Shown here: one piece after another, positions 53,089 through 63,488 of the stretch
How the letters are laid out: the number at the start of each line of letters is the position of its first letter
How positions within the stretch are numbered: position 1 is the first letter of the stretch
NCBI GenBank assembly: GCA_023078685.1
Contig: JALGAS010000001.1
Span: 6,944,001-7,008,000, forward strand
Length of the DNA: 64,000 nucleotides
DNA from: Neopestalotiopsis rosae
Lineage: Eukaryota; Ascomycota; Sordariomycetes; Amphisphaeriales; Sporocadaceae
Direction: 5' to 3'
Program-made: the position numbers and the translations under genes
Notes under the pieces: model-generated
The model's database searches: none
What the model was told of the DNA's origin: nothing
The model's input: the letters and a program-made list of their open reading frames with translations, nothing else

Positions 53089-54290
53089 TTAGCTGCGCGA
53101 GAAGAGGGCGTATGCACGCTCGTCAATGGGGCACTTGATGCAAACTGATTGCAAAGCTTTACGAGTACTCAGCTTTACCGTTGGCATCCAGATCATTTTC
53201 AAGCTCTGACTCAAGATCGCCAGTCCAAGATTCGTCTCTTGGGTCCCTTCGGAACTGCAATCGCTGCGGCTTGGTACGACCTCGATCCGTAGACAGATTC
53301 CACTGAGGCAGCAAACGCTATAGCTCGCGGTGTCTCTGTGCCAAATACGTGTATTTCTGAGTGCTGCAGATCCTTCTCGCCAATCTTCTCGTCCCCCTTC
53401 GTAGCGTAGGCCTTGATTTGTATAGTATAACATTGTGGTCGCAGGTGGTCGGGCGCGAGGATGTGATGCGCATATATCTTGAGGTTCCATCGACCAGAGT
53501 TGATGTAAGGGCATAAGCGTTGCCAATATAAGCAGGCTCCGGTGCTAGATAGTTCTGTAAGGCATGTATGATGTGAGCTCCATGAGCTCTACTGAGAACT
53601 GCCTGCCGCCGGGCCACGTCACCAGTTCCCCTGGGCCCTTAGCCTTGCGGAGAAAGTTTGGTGCCATGGGGACATTCGCGTGCTTTGTAGGAACAATGAT
53701 GGCACCCAGCTCTTCTCGTACTATCTTATCGACCTTGCTCGGCTGTGCTCCATCGAAGAAATTAGGCACCAGATTTGCAGTTGTGTTTTCAGTGATGGAG
53801 GCCAGATTGAGGAAAGGAAGGTGTCCCTCGTTCGGGATATCAACATCGCCCGCGAGAATGGGCACCACAACACGCACGATTGTACCTTCATATTTTTTGG
53901 GGTTTCGATCTTGATTCTCCTCGAAAACAGACTCGGGTTAGATGAATGACGAGAGGCAGGCACGAGAGGTCTTGAGCGCCTGTCGGATCTCATCTATATT
54001 CGCTGGTTCGGGTGGTCTTCGATCGTTCGGTAGGCAATGAAACGGAGGGTAAATATCGTGATCAAGAAGGTGCTGTTCGAAATTGGGATCGTGCGCCGAA
54101 ATCGGCGGCTTGCGAAGACACTGTAGTTGGTTTCGTCAATTGCGTTCTCCTACTGCTGATAAAAGATGCCTTGGGGGAGTTCTCGGCCACAATCATATCG
54201 TCCGATGAAGGTTGGCACTGGAGAAGCAACAGCTCAGTAAGGAGGCAGACAACTGAGAAGAACGTACACCGCGAGGATCTGAGAGATCGG
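53089..54290 (-). pseudogene. broken copy of a common fungal DUF gene (DUF7924-type)
   Basis: Reading down the minus strand, recognisable blocks succeed one another in different frames: FEQHLLDHDIYPPFHCLPND and EPANIDEIRQAL (about 54110-53980), KKYEGTIVRVVVPILAG, LVPNFFDGAQPSKVDKIVRE and IIVPTKHANVPMAPNFLRKA (to about 53640), ARRQAVLSRAHGAHIIHALQ and YIGNAYALTSTLVDGTSRYM (about 53615-53450), then YYTNQGLRYEGGREDWREGS (about 53420). In intact fungal relatives these form one continuous protein. Here at least two frameshifts and an in-frame stop (near 53940) interrupt it. G+C content is higher than in neighbouring genes. The DUF number is from memory. Confidence 0.75.
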
Positions 54291-55086
54291 GACCACCGGC
54301 TCTTGCGATCCGAGTCAGTTTGGAGTCAGCACGCGCGGTAATCTGGTCGGGGCTCACGATACTACGTCAAGGTAGTGCAGGCTTGGGAGACGGGTGCGAG
54401 TTGCTGCGCTGAGCATGTTCTTACAAAGCACGACCTGTAACTTAGAGCTCCGATCAGGTGTCGTAAAAGTGAGGCGGGAAATTTCACCGAGTCTTCTTAG
54501 GGGATGCGTGGTCTAGCAAAGGCTCGTCTGCACGCTTTCTCTTTCGGCTCTGCAGTCTTGCCAGGGACCATGAGAGATAACCGCCAAAATAGATGGAGAC
54601 CTTGAATCAATTTGCAGCTGTTATTCTTGCGCGACGAAGGAATCATGCTCCAGAATGCTCAGCGCTTATCACGCGCCGCGCCCGAGATTAGCGTCCAGCG
54701 CAAGCTTAGCGGGCAGCTTTATCCCGGTCACGAACGAGCACTGTGGGGAAGGCACTAACTACTCGCTAAGTGGATGGCCTAAGAGACGAATTGTCACAAA
54801 TAACCCAAGACCCGCACAGATTGTTCTGTTGAGAGGGGTGTTTATCATTAGACATATGCAACAGCTTTCCTTGGCTGCCAACACTATTATACAGATGATG
54901 TTCAAGCTAGAGATGCTGGCCGATGGGTTGCCTATTGATTTGAACGTCTCTGAAACTCAAGATAGCGTTCTATTTGATGTGGATCGAAACAGTTGAAGTA
55001 GTGTTCCGGCACGGGTAGCATGTACTCTAATAGCTCGGTCGATGATTCGCCAGTTATATCTCTGTTTGTGCATTAGTAGGGCAAGG
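54291..55086. other. intergenic, no gene recognised
   Basis: May include the 5' remainder of the broken DUF gene; no further family blocks found. A plus frame at 54655-54996 lacks support. Confidence 0.45.
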
Positions 55087-56307
55087 TCAGTGGTGAATGA
55101 CATCGTACCTGCGGAGAGTATAACAGCTCCAGAGCATCACACGCAGATGCTGCTGGTCCATATCGGACATGCTTGTAGTCACAAGCAAATTCGAGATGCC
55201 CGTGATAGCTTCTTGCAGCCATCGACTGGCTTCTTCCCTACAGTCGGACAGAAGCCAGGCTGCCATGATCGATAAAATTATTGTCCATGTTCCGTTTCCA
55301 ACCGGCTGAGTTACATGCTGCTTGAACATGATTCTGAAGTGGTGAAACAGACTATTTAGTCCTGCAAATCGAGAACCAAGTGCCAAGATGCAATATGAAA
55401 AAGAACAATAGAAATTGTTGAAGCTGGCCCTTGCCACCATGTTGCTTCGCAGTAGCTGGCTTGTGAAGTCGTGAATACCATTGAGTGAAGAAGGTGGGAT
55501 AATCGGATGGTATTGCTGGTATTTCCCACGGAATACGCTCAGTAACCTCTCCACCAGCTTATCGGTGCCCACGAGCACGCCGTCTTGAAAGGCATTCGAG
55601 ACTAGTTGAAGGTTCATAACATCCGGCATGTCTGTACGACAGTTGAGAAGCCTCAAAGCTTCCTGGTAGCCATGATATTGTGAGATCTGTGGTGAGTCGA
55701 GGCTGCCATTGCGTGAGAGAAGCCAGACCCAACTCGAATAGAGGACAACGCCCAATTCATCATCTTTCGTGACGTTAATATTTAGCTCCTTCAAGAAGAA
55801 CAAACGATGCACGCGTAAGGCTTGGAAGAGCTCGGGTGCGATATCCACCAACCACATTTGACTTTTCTCAGTGTGCCCCTGGGTTGTGCATAGTTGGGCA
55901 AATATGATTGCGGCAACAATGTATTTGTTTGTGTGATCATACTGACTTGCCACGAGAGTTTTTTCAGCCTGTGCAGCACAGACGATGCTCAAGTCTTTGT
56001 CTCCGGAGTGATGTGCACCTAATGCTACGACTGAAAGCATGATTCCAAATTCAATTTGGCTTGCTGGATGTTGTCTCTTCGTTTCATCTGCAAGCCATAT
56101 GTCCGCCTGGATTTCTATTTCATCGAGCACAGGTTTGATTAAGCTGTAAATCCCCTGATTTGGTTGCTTGCGAAGGCATTCGAAAAGATTATCGATACGA
56201 TCCTTCGATAATTTTATGGTTGGAGAGTCTTTGGACGTCATACTGCGAGATCGGTGGGACTTCGTTGGAAATAAAGCAGAGTTGATCGGTGGACAATTAA
56301 GGGACAT
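55087..56307 (-). CDS. fungal transcription-factor-like (middle homology region) protein without zinc cluster
   Basis: 406-aa single-exon protein. The body is all-helical with blocks typical of the fungal-specific transcription factor domain: IMLSVVALGAHHSGDKDLSI, QAEKTLVASQYDHTNKYIVA, FAQLCTTQGHTEKSQMWLVD, FQALRVHRL. These correspond to the stretch where such proteins read (A..ll..Qa..lla.y....G....aw...g.A.r.a..lgL). No Zn2Cys6 motif occurs at the N-terminus (MSLNCPPINSALFPTKSH...). It could be a co-regulator or a gene that lost its DNA-binding exon. Family assignment rests on pattern, not on a signature motif. Confidence 0.5.
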   Translation of the reverse strand: MSLNCPPINSALFPTKSHRSRSMTSKDSPTIKLSKDRIDNLFECLRKQPNQGIYSLIKPVLDEIEIQADIWLADETKRQHPASQIEFGIMLSVVALGAHHSGDKDLSIVCAAQAEKTLVASQYDHTNKYIVAAIIFAQLCTTQGHTEKSQMWLVDIAPELFQALRVHRLFFLKELNINVTKDDELGVVLYSSWVWLLSRNGSLDSPQISQYHGYQEALRLLNCRTDMPDVMNLQLVSNAFQDGVLVGTDKLVERLLSVFRGKYQQYHPIIPPSSLNGIHDFTSQLLRSNMVARASFNNFYCSFSYCILALGSRFAGLNSLFHHFRIMFKQHVTQPVGNGTWTIILSIMAAWLLSDCREEASRWLQEAITGISNLLVTTSMSDMDQQHLRVMLWSCYTLRRYDVIHH

Positions 56308-56351
56308 GGGGTCCGTAGGCTACTTATGTAGTATGTTCTGTCAAGCTGAGT

Positions 56352-56840
56352 CTAGGTCATGGAGATCCATTGCTGGGGTGTGTTAGCATTTGGACTCACA
56401 GCAGGACTTGTGCTACATGCTTCATGCCTACGACAACAGCGGAGATACAACGCTGTAGCCACAAAATAATACAATGCCGCATTGGTGGCTTGATACAATA
56501 ACAACGCTGGAACACTAGCAGCCAGGATCACGGTGATATGGATCGAGATTCTCGAATGGAAAGGACACTTCATCATCGCCCTCAAAGGCAGTTCCCACGT
56601 TATCACCGCAATCCCACAGAGCATATTACAGAGTTGCAATATGGGCACTGGATGCACCAGGAAATTCATCGACTTCGTGAGGAAGTCCCAGAAAATCTTA
56701 GGCCAGAAGAATCCTTGTAACGCAGCAGCTAATTGGTCTAGCTCAAATTAATGGAAGGTCATCAAGCCATTTTCTTAAGACTTACATAGCCCAGCACTCA
56801 AGCTTATGAGCCTCGCGACTGCAACTGTTGTCCCCAGCAT
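56352..56840 (-). CDS. DUF7727-like small membrane protein
   Basis: Two exons, 56840-56786 and 56737-56352 (48-nt intron GTAAGT...GAGCTAG, phase 1), 146 aa. The spliced protein reads LISLSAGLYQLAAALQGFFW, PKIFWDFLTKSMNFLVHPVP, ILQLCNMLCGIAVITWELPL and LLLYQATNAALYYFVATALY: four hydrophobic segments and the motifs GFFWPKIFWDF, VPILQ.CN and LLYQ.TNAA.YY, which I recognise as a widely conserved small ascomycete membrane family. Length is about normal, but the C-terminus (RRHEACSTSPAVSPNANTPQ) is polar and lineage-specific. The DUF number is from memory. Confidence 0.85.
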
Positions 56841-57501
56841 TTTGTGTGGGATTATTAAAACATGAGTCCATCCATATGGAACAAGATCACTTTAAATATA
56901 TGGATTTACGGTTAAATGTTAAACTTAACTCGGCTGGTATCTTGTGGCTATTTGCCATCCCTGAAGTCTGGTTTGCAGGCGCCAACCCTAAACGTAAGAA
57001 TTTATAAATGCCATCATTTAAGTGCCATCATTTAAGTGCCATCATTCAAGTGCCATCATTTAAGTACCATCATTTAAGTGCCATCCAGTAAACCCGAAGT
57101 ACCATCCTTATCACTGTTTGCGCCTAATTTCAGTGCCATCCTTCAATTTCCAAGTACCATCCCCATCGCTGCATGCGCTTAATGTCAGTGCCATCCTCCA
57201 AAGCCGCCATCACTTAAATAACATCCTTGAAAGTCACAAAATTCAAAACTCCTACCAAGTTCAATGTCATTCAATTTCTCTATTGTAACTATTCGCAAAT
57301 TTCCATCTCATCTTTGTGAATGTATTGAGGTAAATTTTCACATTTAGCACACTTTACTGCTGATTCGATAAGCGCTGCACAATCACTAAGAACTTGTTCT
57401 GAGTAAAGTTGTTTTATGCACTGCCCGATAGCTCTTATTGTACCGAGCCGATGGGAGAAGTCACGACTGTGCAGGTCAGCAGTATGACGATCGTCATTTA
57501 C
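56841..57501. other. intergenic with degenerate 14-15-bp repeats
   Basis: Upstream of the DUF7727-like gene and downstream of the gene at 57502. It holds the repeat cluster at 57010-57230; no gene. Confidence 0.55.
57010..57230. repeat. array of (T/A)AAGT(G/A)CCATC-type repeats
   Basis: Units like ATTTAAGTGCCATC recur about six times almost regularly at 57010-57085 (14-nt period), then as looser AGT(G/A)CCATCC copies to about 57230. On the minus strand the shared word is GATGG(C/T)ACTT. It lies upstream of the 56840 start codon and could be a cluster of regulator sites or a decayed minisatellite. Confidence 0.8.
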
Positions 57502-58086
57502 CTAGAGTACATACATTATTTTCTCGGGTCGCGCTTCTACTGTAAATAACAATGACAGAAGAGATCCTTGTGCAAATTCGCTCCATCTTTTTGCAAGTCG
57601 CCAGTGTAATTTTACTTGCTCTGGGCGTGTTGTTTCAGACAAGGCAAGGGAATGGATTTCGAGGGCAATAGTCTTGTCGCCCTCACCTGACCGTCCGCAG
57701 AATTTGCTTTGGTACCGTTCCAATTTGACTATCGCCAATAAGTCATGAATCATTGCTTCCATACGCCAAAAACCAATTCTAATCTTCCATGGCTCCGCGG
57801 CTGGGTTTGATAAGAATACGTCTAAAGCCCGGAAAGCCGATTTTACCTGCTCTGCCTGGCTTGAGACGTTGTTTGGGAATGTTGTGCCTTGAAGCAACGC
57901 GACGAGATAGTGAAATAACATCTCAGCGTCGGTGTGTGTCACTGAAGGGGGCTTACTGATCTGATGGGCAACCTCATGAGCTTGGTTACTAGTGATGCGG
58001 TAATGCCTCCTACGATCTTTACGATATGATCTGCGAGTTATTCTTGGCAGGTCTTTCATGGTGATGCTGTTAGTTCTTGTCCTCAT
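57502..58086 (-). CDS. orphan protein, helical
   Basis: 194-aa single-exon model; a second ATG (MKDLPRI) lies 9 residues in. The N-terminus is very basic (RRSYRKDRRRHYR), the rest helical (AEMLFHYLVALLQGTTF, AEQVKSAFRALDVFLS, RMEAMIHDLLAIVKLERYQS, LHWRLAKRWSEFAQGSLLSL). No family recognised; divergent from the gene at 58297. Confidence 0.55.
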   Translation of the reverse strand: MRTRTNSITMKDLPRITRRSYRKDRRRHYRITSNQAHEVAHQISKPPSVTHTDAEMLFHYLVALLQGTTFPNNVSSQAEQVKSAFRALDVFLSNPAAEPWKIRIGFWRMEAMIHDLLAIVKLERYQSKFCGRSGEGDKTIALEIHSLALSETTRPEQVKLHWRLAKRWSEFAQGSLLSLLFTVEARPEKIMYVL

Positions 58087-58296
58087 AGGCGGGGTTGTGT
58101 TGTAGTATTGATGGCTTTTTATATAATACTTGTTCGTTGTATTTCATGTGCTAAATTAAACTTAACATCCATGAAGCTTTTCAAAAGCCACTTTTAAAAT
58201 TTTATTTTGCACAACACCAAGCATCGACTCAGTATATAACCAAAGCACAGAAAACAATAGACCTAACCATATGTAAAAATTGACCCATATTCTAAC

Positions 58297-59025
58297 ATGG
58301 CCACAATGACAAGTCCAATTGTTGATTCAGTCTTTACAGAGAATTTCCTTCATTTCCTTTCAACAGATATTGGAGGCAATTCGTGCGGTCTTGTCAGAGC
58401 CAAGCTCGAAGCCATTTATCTGGTCAATCTTAACGGCACAATTGACCTTGGGGATTTATGCGCACTCGCCACAAGGCTTGAGACTACCTTAATTCATCTA
58501 GGAGTTGATTTAGGATGGCCCATACTCCAAGGGGCAAACCCGCATGGTCTATGTACCACTCTCCCCTGCCGCCGCCGTAGCATTTATCTTCGCGCAGTCA
58601 TTTCAGTAGTGCGTCAATCGTGGCTTAGCAAGTTCTCGAAATCCCGTTGCGGAGGAGCATGCCCTCAAGATGGGTGTCCAGACTGGAGGGTATTATGTGC
58701 ATATCAAGATGCCATACGGACGCATATACAAGAATGGGTAAATGGTTTGAGTTCCGAGGCGTCTGCCGGAGACCAAGATTATTTTTTGATTGACTTCCTA
58801 TTATTGCCTGGCAGAGTGATGTCAAGCATATGGGCACTGGAGTTTATGGCGATTTTGGTGAAGAACCCTAGGATGGAGAGTTTTGTGCAGTCTTTGCGTG
58901 TTGCGCTAGAAGATTATTTGAGCGGAAGCGAAGAGCATCAGTGGATCGCTGTGGTACCTGATGACTGGCATAAGTGTTGTGTTTACTGGAGAGACCATGA
59001 TCATGGTCTTGAGTGCAGTCTATAA
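58297..59025 (+). CDS. orphan protein with Cys-rich middle
   Basis: 242-aa single-exon model. The first half is helical (VRAKLEAIYLVNLNGTIDLG, LCALATRLETTLIHLGVDLG). A cysteine group (C.GGACPQDGCPDW) sits near residue 118, followed by helices (DYFLIDFLLLPGRVMSSIWA). It ends DDWHKCCVYWRDHDHGLEC. No family recognised and no signal peptide; the Cys group is too short for a standard zinc finger. Confidence 0.6.
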   Translation: MATMTSPIVDSVFTENFLHFLSTDIGGNSCGLVRAKLEAIYLVNLNGTIDLGDLCALATRLETTLIHLGVDLGWPILQGANPHGLCTTLPCRRRSIYLRAVISVVRQSWLSKFSKSRCGGACPQDGCPDWRVLCAYQDAIRTHIQEWVNGLSSEASAGDQDYFLIDFLLLPGRVMSSIWALEFMAILVKNPRMESFVQSLRVALEDYLSGSEEHQWIAVVPDDWHKCCVYWRDHDHGLECSL

Positions 59026-59999
59026 CATGTCAAACATAAATAAACTTCTGTCGTTTTTACATGCTCAACCATATCCTTCATGTTGAATCTGCTTCTGCGT
59101 TCAGTGCAAAGCTAACAGCAGATAAGAACTGTAAAAATAGTGCTCGACAAATTCCCCACAATTGCTAGTGGGACTTGGCAATGGTTAAATGCAGACATTA
59201 AACAAACCGAAGTGGAGGCTGTTGTCTGCGAAAAATAACCGCTAAAATGTTGAAGCCCCACACCTCCAAGGTGCTTATAAACTTTGGAAAGAATTCAATA
59301 CAATACATAACTTACACGCACTAAAAGCAATCTAAGTTAATTTTGCCGACCTAAGAAGATAATTAACGATAAGTTTAGCTTCAAAGAGTCCTCTTTTGCG
59401 CCCCTTTCGTCGATGCTGGCAGCACCTTCGAATAATTCGAAGAAAAGTCAAGGATGTTCGGCTTCGAAAATTAGTAGCGAACACTCGCCAAAGCCTATCA
59501 CGTGTTTACTCTGTGGGGTTTATAGACGCTGATGAGCACATTAATTATGAGAAGTGCATTGCACATGCCGAGGAAGATGAGAATTGTACGTGTACTCTGC
59601 GATCAAGTCACGGTTCTAATCAATGTTAGTGCCGCTGTTATGGGATATCTGGCACGAAATAGCAAAGACTGCTGTGTTACAAGAAGGATAAAAAAGACTG
59701 CTGTATTACAAGAAGGATGAGCTAGAGATCAAAGGAACATGATTTCTTCAAATTAATTACTGGAACAAATTGGCCATTCCTTCCACCGCTTTTCTTCTTC
59801 ATAATATGCTATACCAAAGAATATCATCAGACACCAAGAGTCTCGAGTTCAATGTATGAGTCTCGTTGAGCGAATTGATTTATCGTGGGTGTTTGCTGAG
59901 TCCCTCTACGCGGTCGTGCTGCGATAATTTGCATGATGATGGATACAAGGTCAGATAGGAAGTCGTTGATGCTGTAAATTATTGATACACACTATTTTG
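59026..59999. other. intergenic, no gene recognised
   Basis: AT-rich. Contains a 29-bp tandem duplication at 59664-59721 and little else. Confidence 0.5.
59664..59721. repeat. 29-bp tandem duplication
   Basis: Two copies of AAAGACTGCTGT(G/A)TTACAAG... differ at only a couple of bases; head-to-tail at 59664-59692 and 59693-59721. Confidence 0.9.
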
Positions 60000-60753
60000 T
60001 CAACAAGTGCAAGCATAGTTTCGTGATGGGGAACATACCGAAAGCATAAAAGATCTCGATGATAGAATCGGTAGAAATGTATTTGGAATGGTCGCGAAGG
60101 TGCATATACCTAGCACTACCATAGCGAGAAAGAGTTGAAGACATGCATATGCCGTGAGGTAATTTGTCGCCAAGGCAATAGAGAAGTCACTTCCTTGGTG
60201 GCGGTTCTCTCGTAAAAATAGCATCGATGTAAATGCCATGAGAACCCGGAACAAGGACAAACTAATCGCGAGGAGGATATTCGCAATTTGGGTTTCTGCC
60301 AATATGATGGCTACAAGGAAGGTACAAGAACACATAAACAAGAAGGAAACAAGAAGGAACGGATGGTATGCATATTGGTTTGAGTGCCATTTAGAAGCCT
60401 CCCAAAGTGTCTGCATAGAGTTAGCGAAGACTTCTTTATTAATCAGTCATACTTGCCTGCCTGATTATACTTGATAATATTAATGTGCCCAAAAGAAAAT
60501 GTGTTTCGTGATACGTAATCACTAATGAGAAGGATATAATGCTAAGAGGAAAAGAAAAAATGACTTGAGATATGAATAGGCAAAGAAAACAGCTTTTATG
60601 CCGCTCTGAGTATAACTGTGATGGGCCGGCTTGTCGAGGATGTTCGAGAAATTGAGTATGGATACGCTTCATTCGAATTAACGAAGCTGCCATGCCCAAT
60701 GCAAAAGAGACATATGATAATGATAGTGTGTTCGACATGATTCTAGCTTTCAT
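60000..60753 (-). CDS. multi-pass membrane protein with a GC-AG intron
   Basis: Exons 60753-60457 and 60410-60000 join only with a 46-nt intron that begins GCAAGT rather than GTAAGT and ends ATGCAG (branch GCTAAC), phase 0: RQ|TLWEASKW. GT alternatives change frame and stop. 235 aa, with about six membrane segments (LSYVSFALGMAASLIRM, CFLCLFISQVIFSFPLSI, HFLLGTLILSSI, FLLVSFLFMCSCTFLVAIIL, IANILLAISLSLFRVLMAF, LQLFLAMVVLGICTFATI). A further GTATGT donor near the 3' end would replace the last residues by a short exon ending near 59958. Family unknown. Confidence 0.6.
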
Positions 60754-61651
60754 GTGAGAAATTATTGGAATGGGATGGACGGCGTATTTATATACAGGGG
60801 CAGCTCAATCATGCAGGCTCAAGACGAATGATATTCCCAGACCACCCACAGGATGTATTGGTAACCTTTCGATATCGAGCCAATGGATACTAAAGGAGCG
60901 GCAATTGGTTGTGAACGATTGGCCTGGCTAGCATCAGAGGTGGCGCCACGACGAGCTGGACGTAGAAGTGTATATCGTGGCGGACTTGTCGAGCGCAGCA
61001 GATGTTGCAATAGACTTCGCATTCACTCACTATCTACAATGCCAATGACCGGTGCGGTACTTGGAACGAGAACTTGGGATCAAGTAGCCTTCAAGGCGAG
61101 CTTTGTAGAACTTATGGAGGCGATCCAAGTCGACGTTGAAATATATAACGTTTATCATAGAGCATCATCGTCAATAGTTGACATTTGGGGCAAGCAGGTA
61201 ATTTACCTGAGGCAAGACGCTTTAAGAACTGCTCGCATTGTGAGGCTTGGAATATCTGTAACTCGACCGGTGTCTTTGGTAGCGACATCAAGTCTCTCAT
61301 TCTACTGCAAAAAAAATAGAAAAACATCTTTCGCAATACTTGGGCGTACACCATCGAACATTCAATTTGAAGGGCTGATGTCGCTTCACCGTTGGAATAT
61401 CAAACTTAAGCTCATCTAAAGGTAATATATGGATAAAGGAGCGTTGAATGGATGTCTGAGACAGGCCTATCAAAATACAAAAGAAATTGCTGAAAAGCCA
61501 ATAATACACCCGTGCAGATAATCTGCGGCGGGTGTTACACACACCAGTGCGACAGTAATATGAAATATTTTGTTATCAGAAGTGACTGGCACCAATTGTC
61601 CTTCGACACTGATCAATACATGTTGGAGTCTCGTAATGTTGCTCGACTCGC
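60754..61651. other. intergenic with ambiguous frames on both strands
   Basis: A plus frame (60883-61419) and overlapping minus frames (60819-61022, 61112-61354) all look partly protein-like but exclude one another, and none has a family match or clean splice. I call none. Confidence 0.35.
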
Positions 61652-63488
61652 TCACCCGGCTTTACCACTACTTTCGTAATCCGATAAGTCAGGATTAGAT
61701 CTTCTCATCGGATGGCGCGGTAGCTTCATACATCCAAGTGCGAAAAAGCACCAGAACGCCGTGAATATGTGTATGGCGAAACATCGACGTAACGCAGTCT
61801 TCGCAGCTGATGAAATAAGATGGACGAGATCCTGATTCTCCAGCAAACGGGATGTCGTCGCCCCGGTCATGATCTCGAATAAGGCCTCCTTTGTGATGTT
61901 GTTGTCTTCTAGAGAAGAACTCAAAAGCGCGAAACCTATACCACGGTAAATAAGTTCCGATGACACCAATGCGGAACAAATCCCGCCCATTTGAGCAATA
62001 CTCAAGAGATTCACCGCATCGACTCGATGACCCTCAGGGATATAGTCAAATCTGTGACGTAGTGTCACATACGCTATTGGAAGAAATGCTTGGAACATCA
62101 CCCCGGCCCCGAAGCCAACAATGACCTGTGTCCAGGAGAGAAGTTGAATGGACATCTCTGCCGGTCCGACCTGATACCACACACCTCCATATAGCATAAG
62201 AGTTGGGCCTGTGACGAAGACAATCGGGTAAGGGACTATCACAGATAGCCAACTAGAGAAAATCATCGCAACAATAAGCCCAATAATAAATGGGGTCAAG
62301 CTGACCGACGCTTGGGAAATACCATTGAGACCGGAAAAGAAAGCGTAAAGCGGGGTACAAAAGATCACTGCGCCGAACGTTGCTGACGAGAGTGCTGTGC
62401 ACAGGAACAATAACGCCAGATTCCTTTCGTGGGTCAGGAGAGACCAAAAAGGCTCTTTCTTGACCTGCTCTTCGTTCGAAATGCTTTTGTGTTGTTGATG
62501 ACAAGCCCTGTGGTAGATGTATGTGATGAAAGACATCACACATAACAGCCAGATTGATGCTATCATGCTTGCTGGCCAGGCTGTGAGTGAGGTGGAGATG
62601 TAGAGACCGATCCCGAGAAGGGCCAATGTAAAGATCCAAATGTAATTTCCGGTTAGGTCACCTTTGCGATGAACATCCAAAGCAAACTTTCTTAGACCGA
62701 CTTGCTTTCCACCATCCCTCGAAGCGAAGGCTTCAGTACTTTTTAACAAGGGATAACTGGTAAGTATCAGAATTCCAGGGATGGACAAGAGCGGGATTTC
62801 GATCAGAAATGCCTGAAGTTGGATGAGTATGGAATCCAGCAATGATCGGGATAAGTACATACTCCTCTCCATGTTGTGTGATTGCTTTCTGCAAAAGCCT
62901 CACTAATGTAAAGACCTGAAAGCAGACCCAGTGCATAAAAACTCCAGACAATCCCCTGTGCAATCGGGGACTTCTGCGGGTGTGTGCACCGAATGTTATA
63001 GTAGAGAACACTCCAGTGATTGTTAGTAATGCAACAATAAATAAGATCGTGGCCTGGCTTACAAGTGGTGCAAGATTGCTGATCCGAAGGCCATAAGCAA
63101 GCGACCGCAGATGAAGACGGACGATTGCTTAGCAAGACCAGACAGCAAAGCTCCGATCATATTGATAACGCAGGCAGCAGGGCCCAGCCACTTCAAGCAA
63201 GACAGGCTGACTAAGTCTCGAGCCATTGGCAACGCGGCGATCATGGCAAGTGGATAAGCAGTATTAGTCAACGACAACATTCCAGATAGATGGAAAGCGT
63301 CTCGAATTGGCTGTTGGAGGCTTGCTATATTGATGACTTCGTAGCCTGTTGAATTATTAGCATAGCATCTCCATAACTTATGCTAATAGAGAATTCTCAC
63401 CGCGGACGAATGATAGCAGAGAATTGCCAACAAGCACTGCAAGCTTCATGTCGACAGCTCTGTGTGCCGCCTCTTGACGGTGCGACAT
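61652..63488 (-). CDS. major facilitator superfamily exporter (DHA14-like)
   Basis: Four exons, 63488-63401, 63345-63063, 63010-62863 and 62812-61652 (introns 55, 52, 50 nt), 559 aa. Exon 1 ends GNSLLSFVRG and exon 2 continues YEVINIASLQQPIRDAF, the first helix pair. Exon 3 carries KSPIAQGIVWSFYALGLLSG, the region usually reading (R)G.A.g....a..lG..iGP. Exon 4 holds the second half (LLFLCTALSSATFGAVIFCT, VSLTPFIIGLIVAMIFSSWL, GFGAGVMFQAFLPIAYVTL). Size, number of hydrophobic segments and C-terminal pattern fit 14-helix drug/toxin-type efflux pumps at the plasma membrane. The motif-A loop between helices 2 and 3 is poorly conserved, so the substrate cannot be predicted. Confidence 0.88.

Noticed and set aside
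60883..61419. 178-codon plus frame
   Set aside because: Conflicts with equally plausible minus frames in the same place and shows no domain; left uncalled.
38283..63488. Secondary-metabolite cluster (hydrolase, membrane proteins, MFS, transcription-factor-like protein)
   Set aside because: No backbone synthase, P450 or oxidoreductase is present and the genes are interspersed with unrelated orphans over 25 kb.
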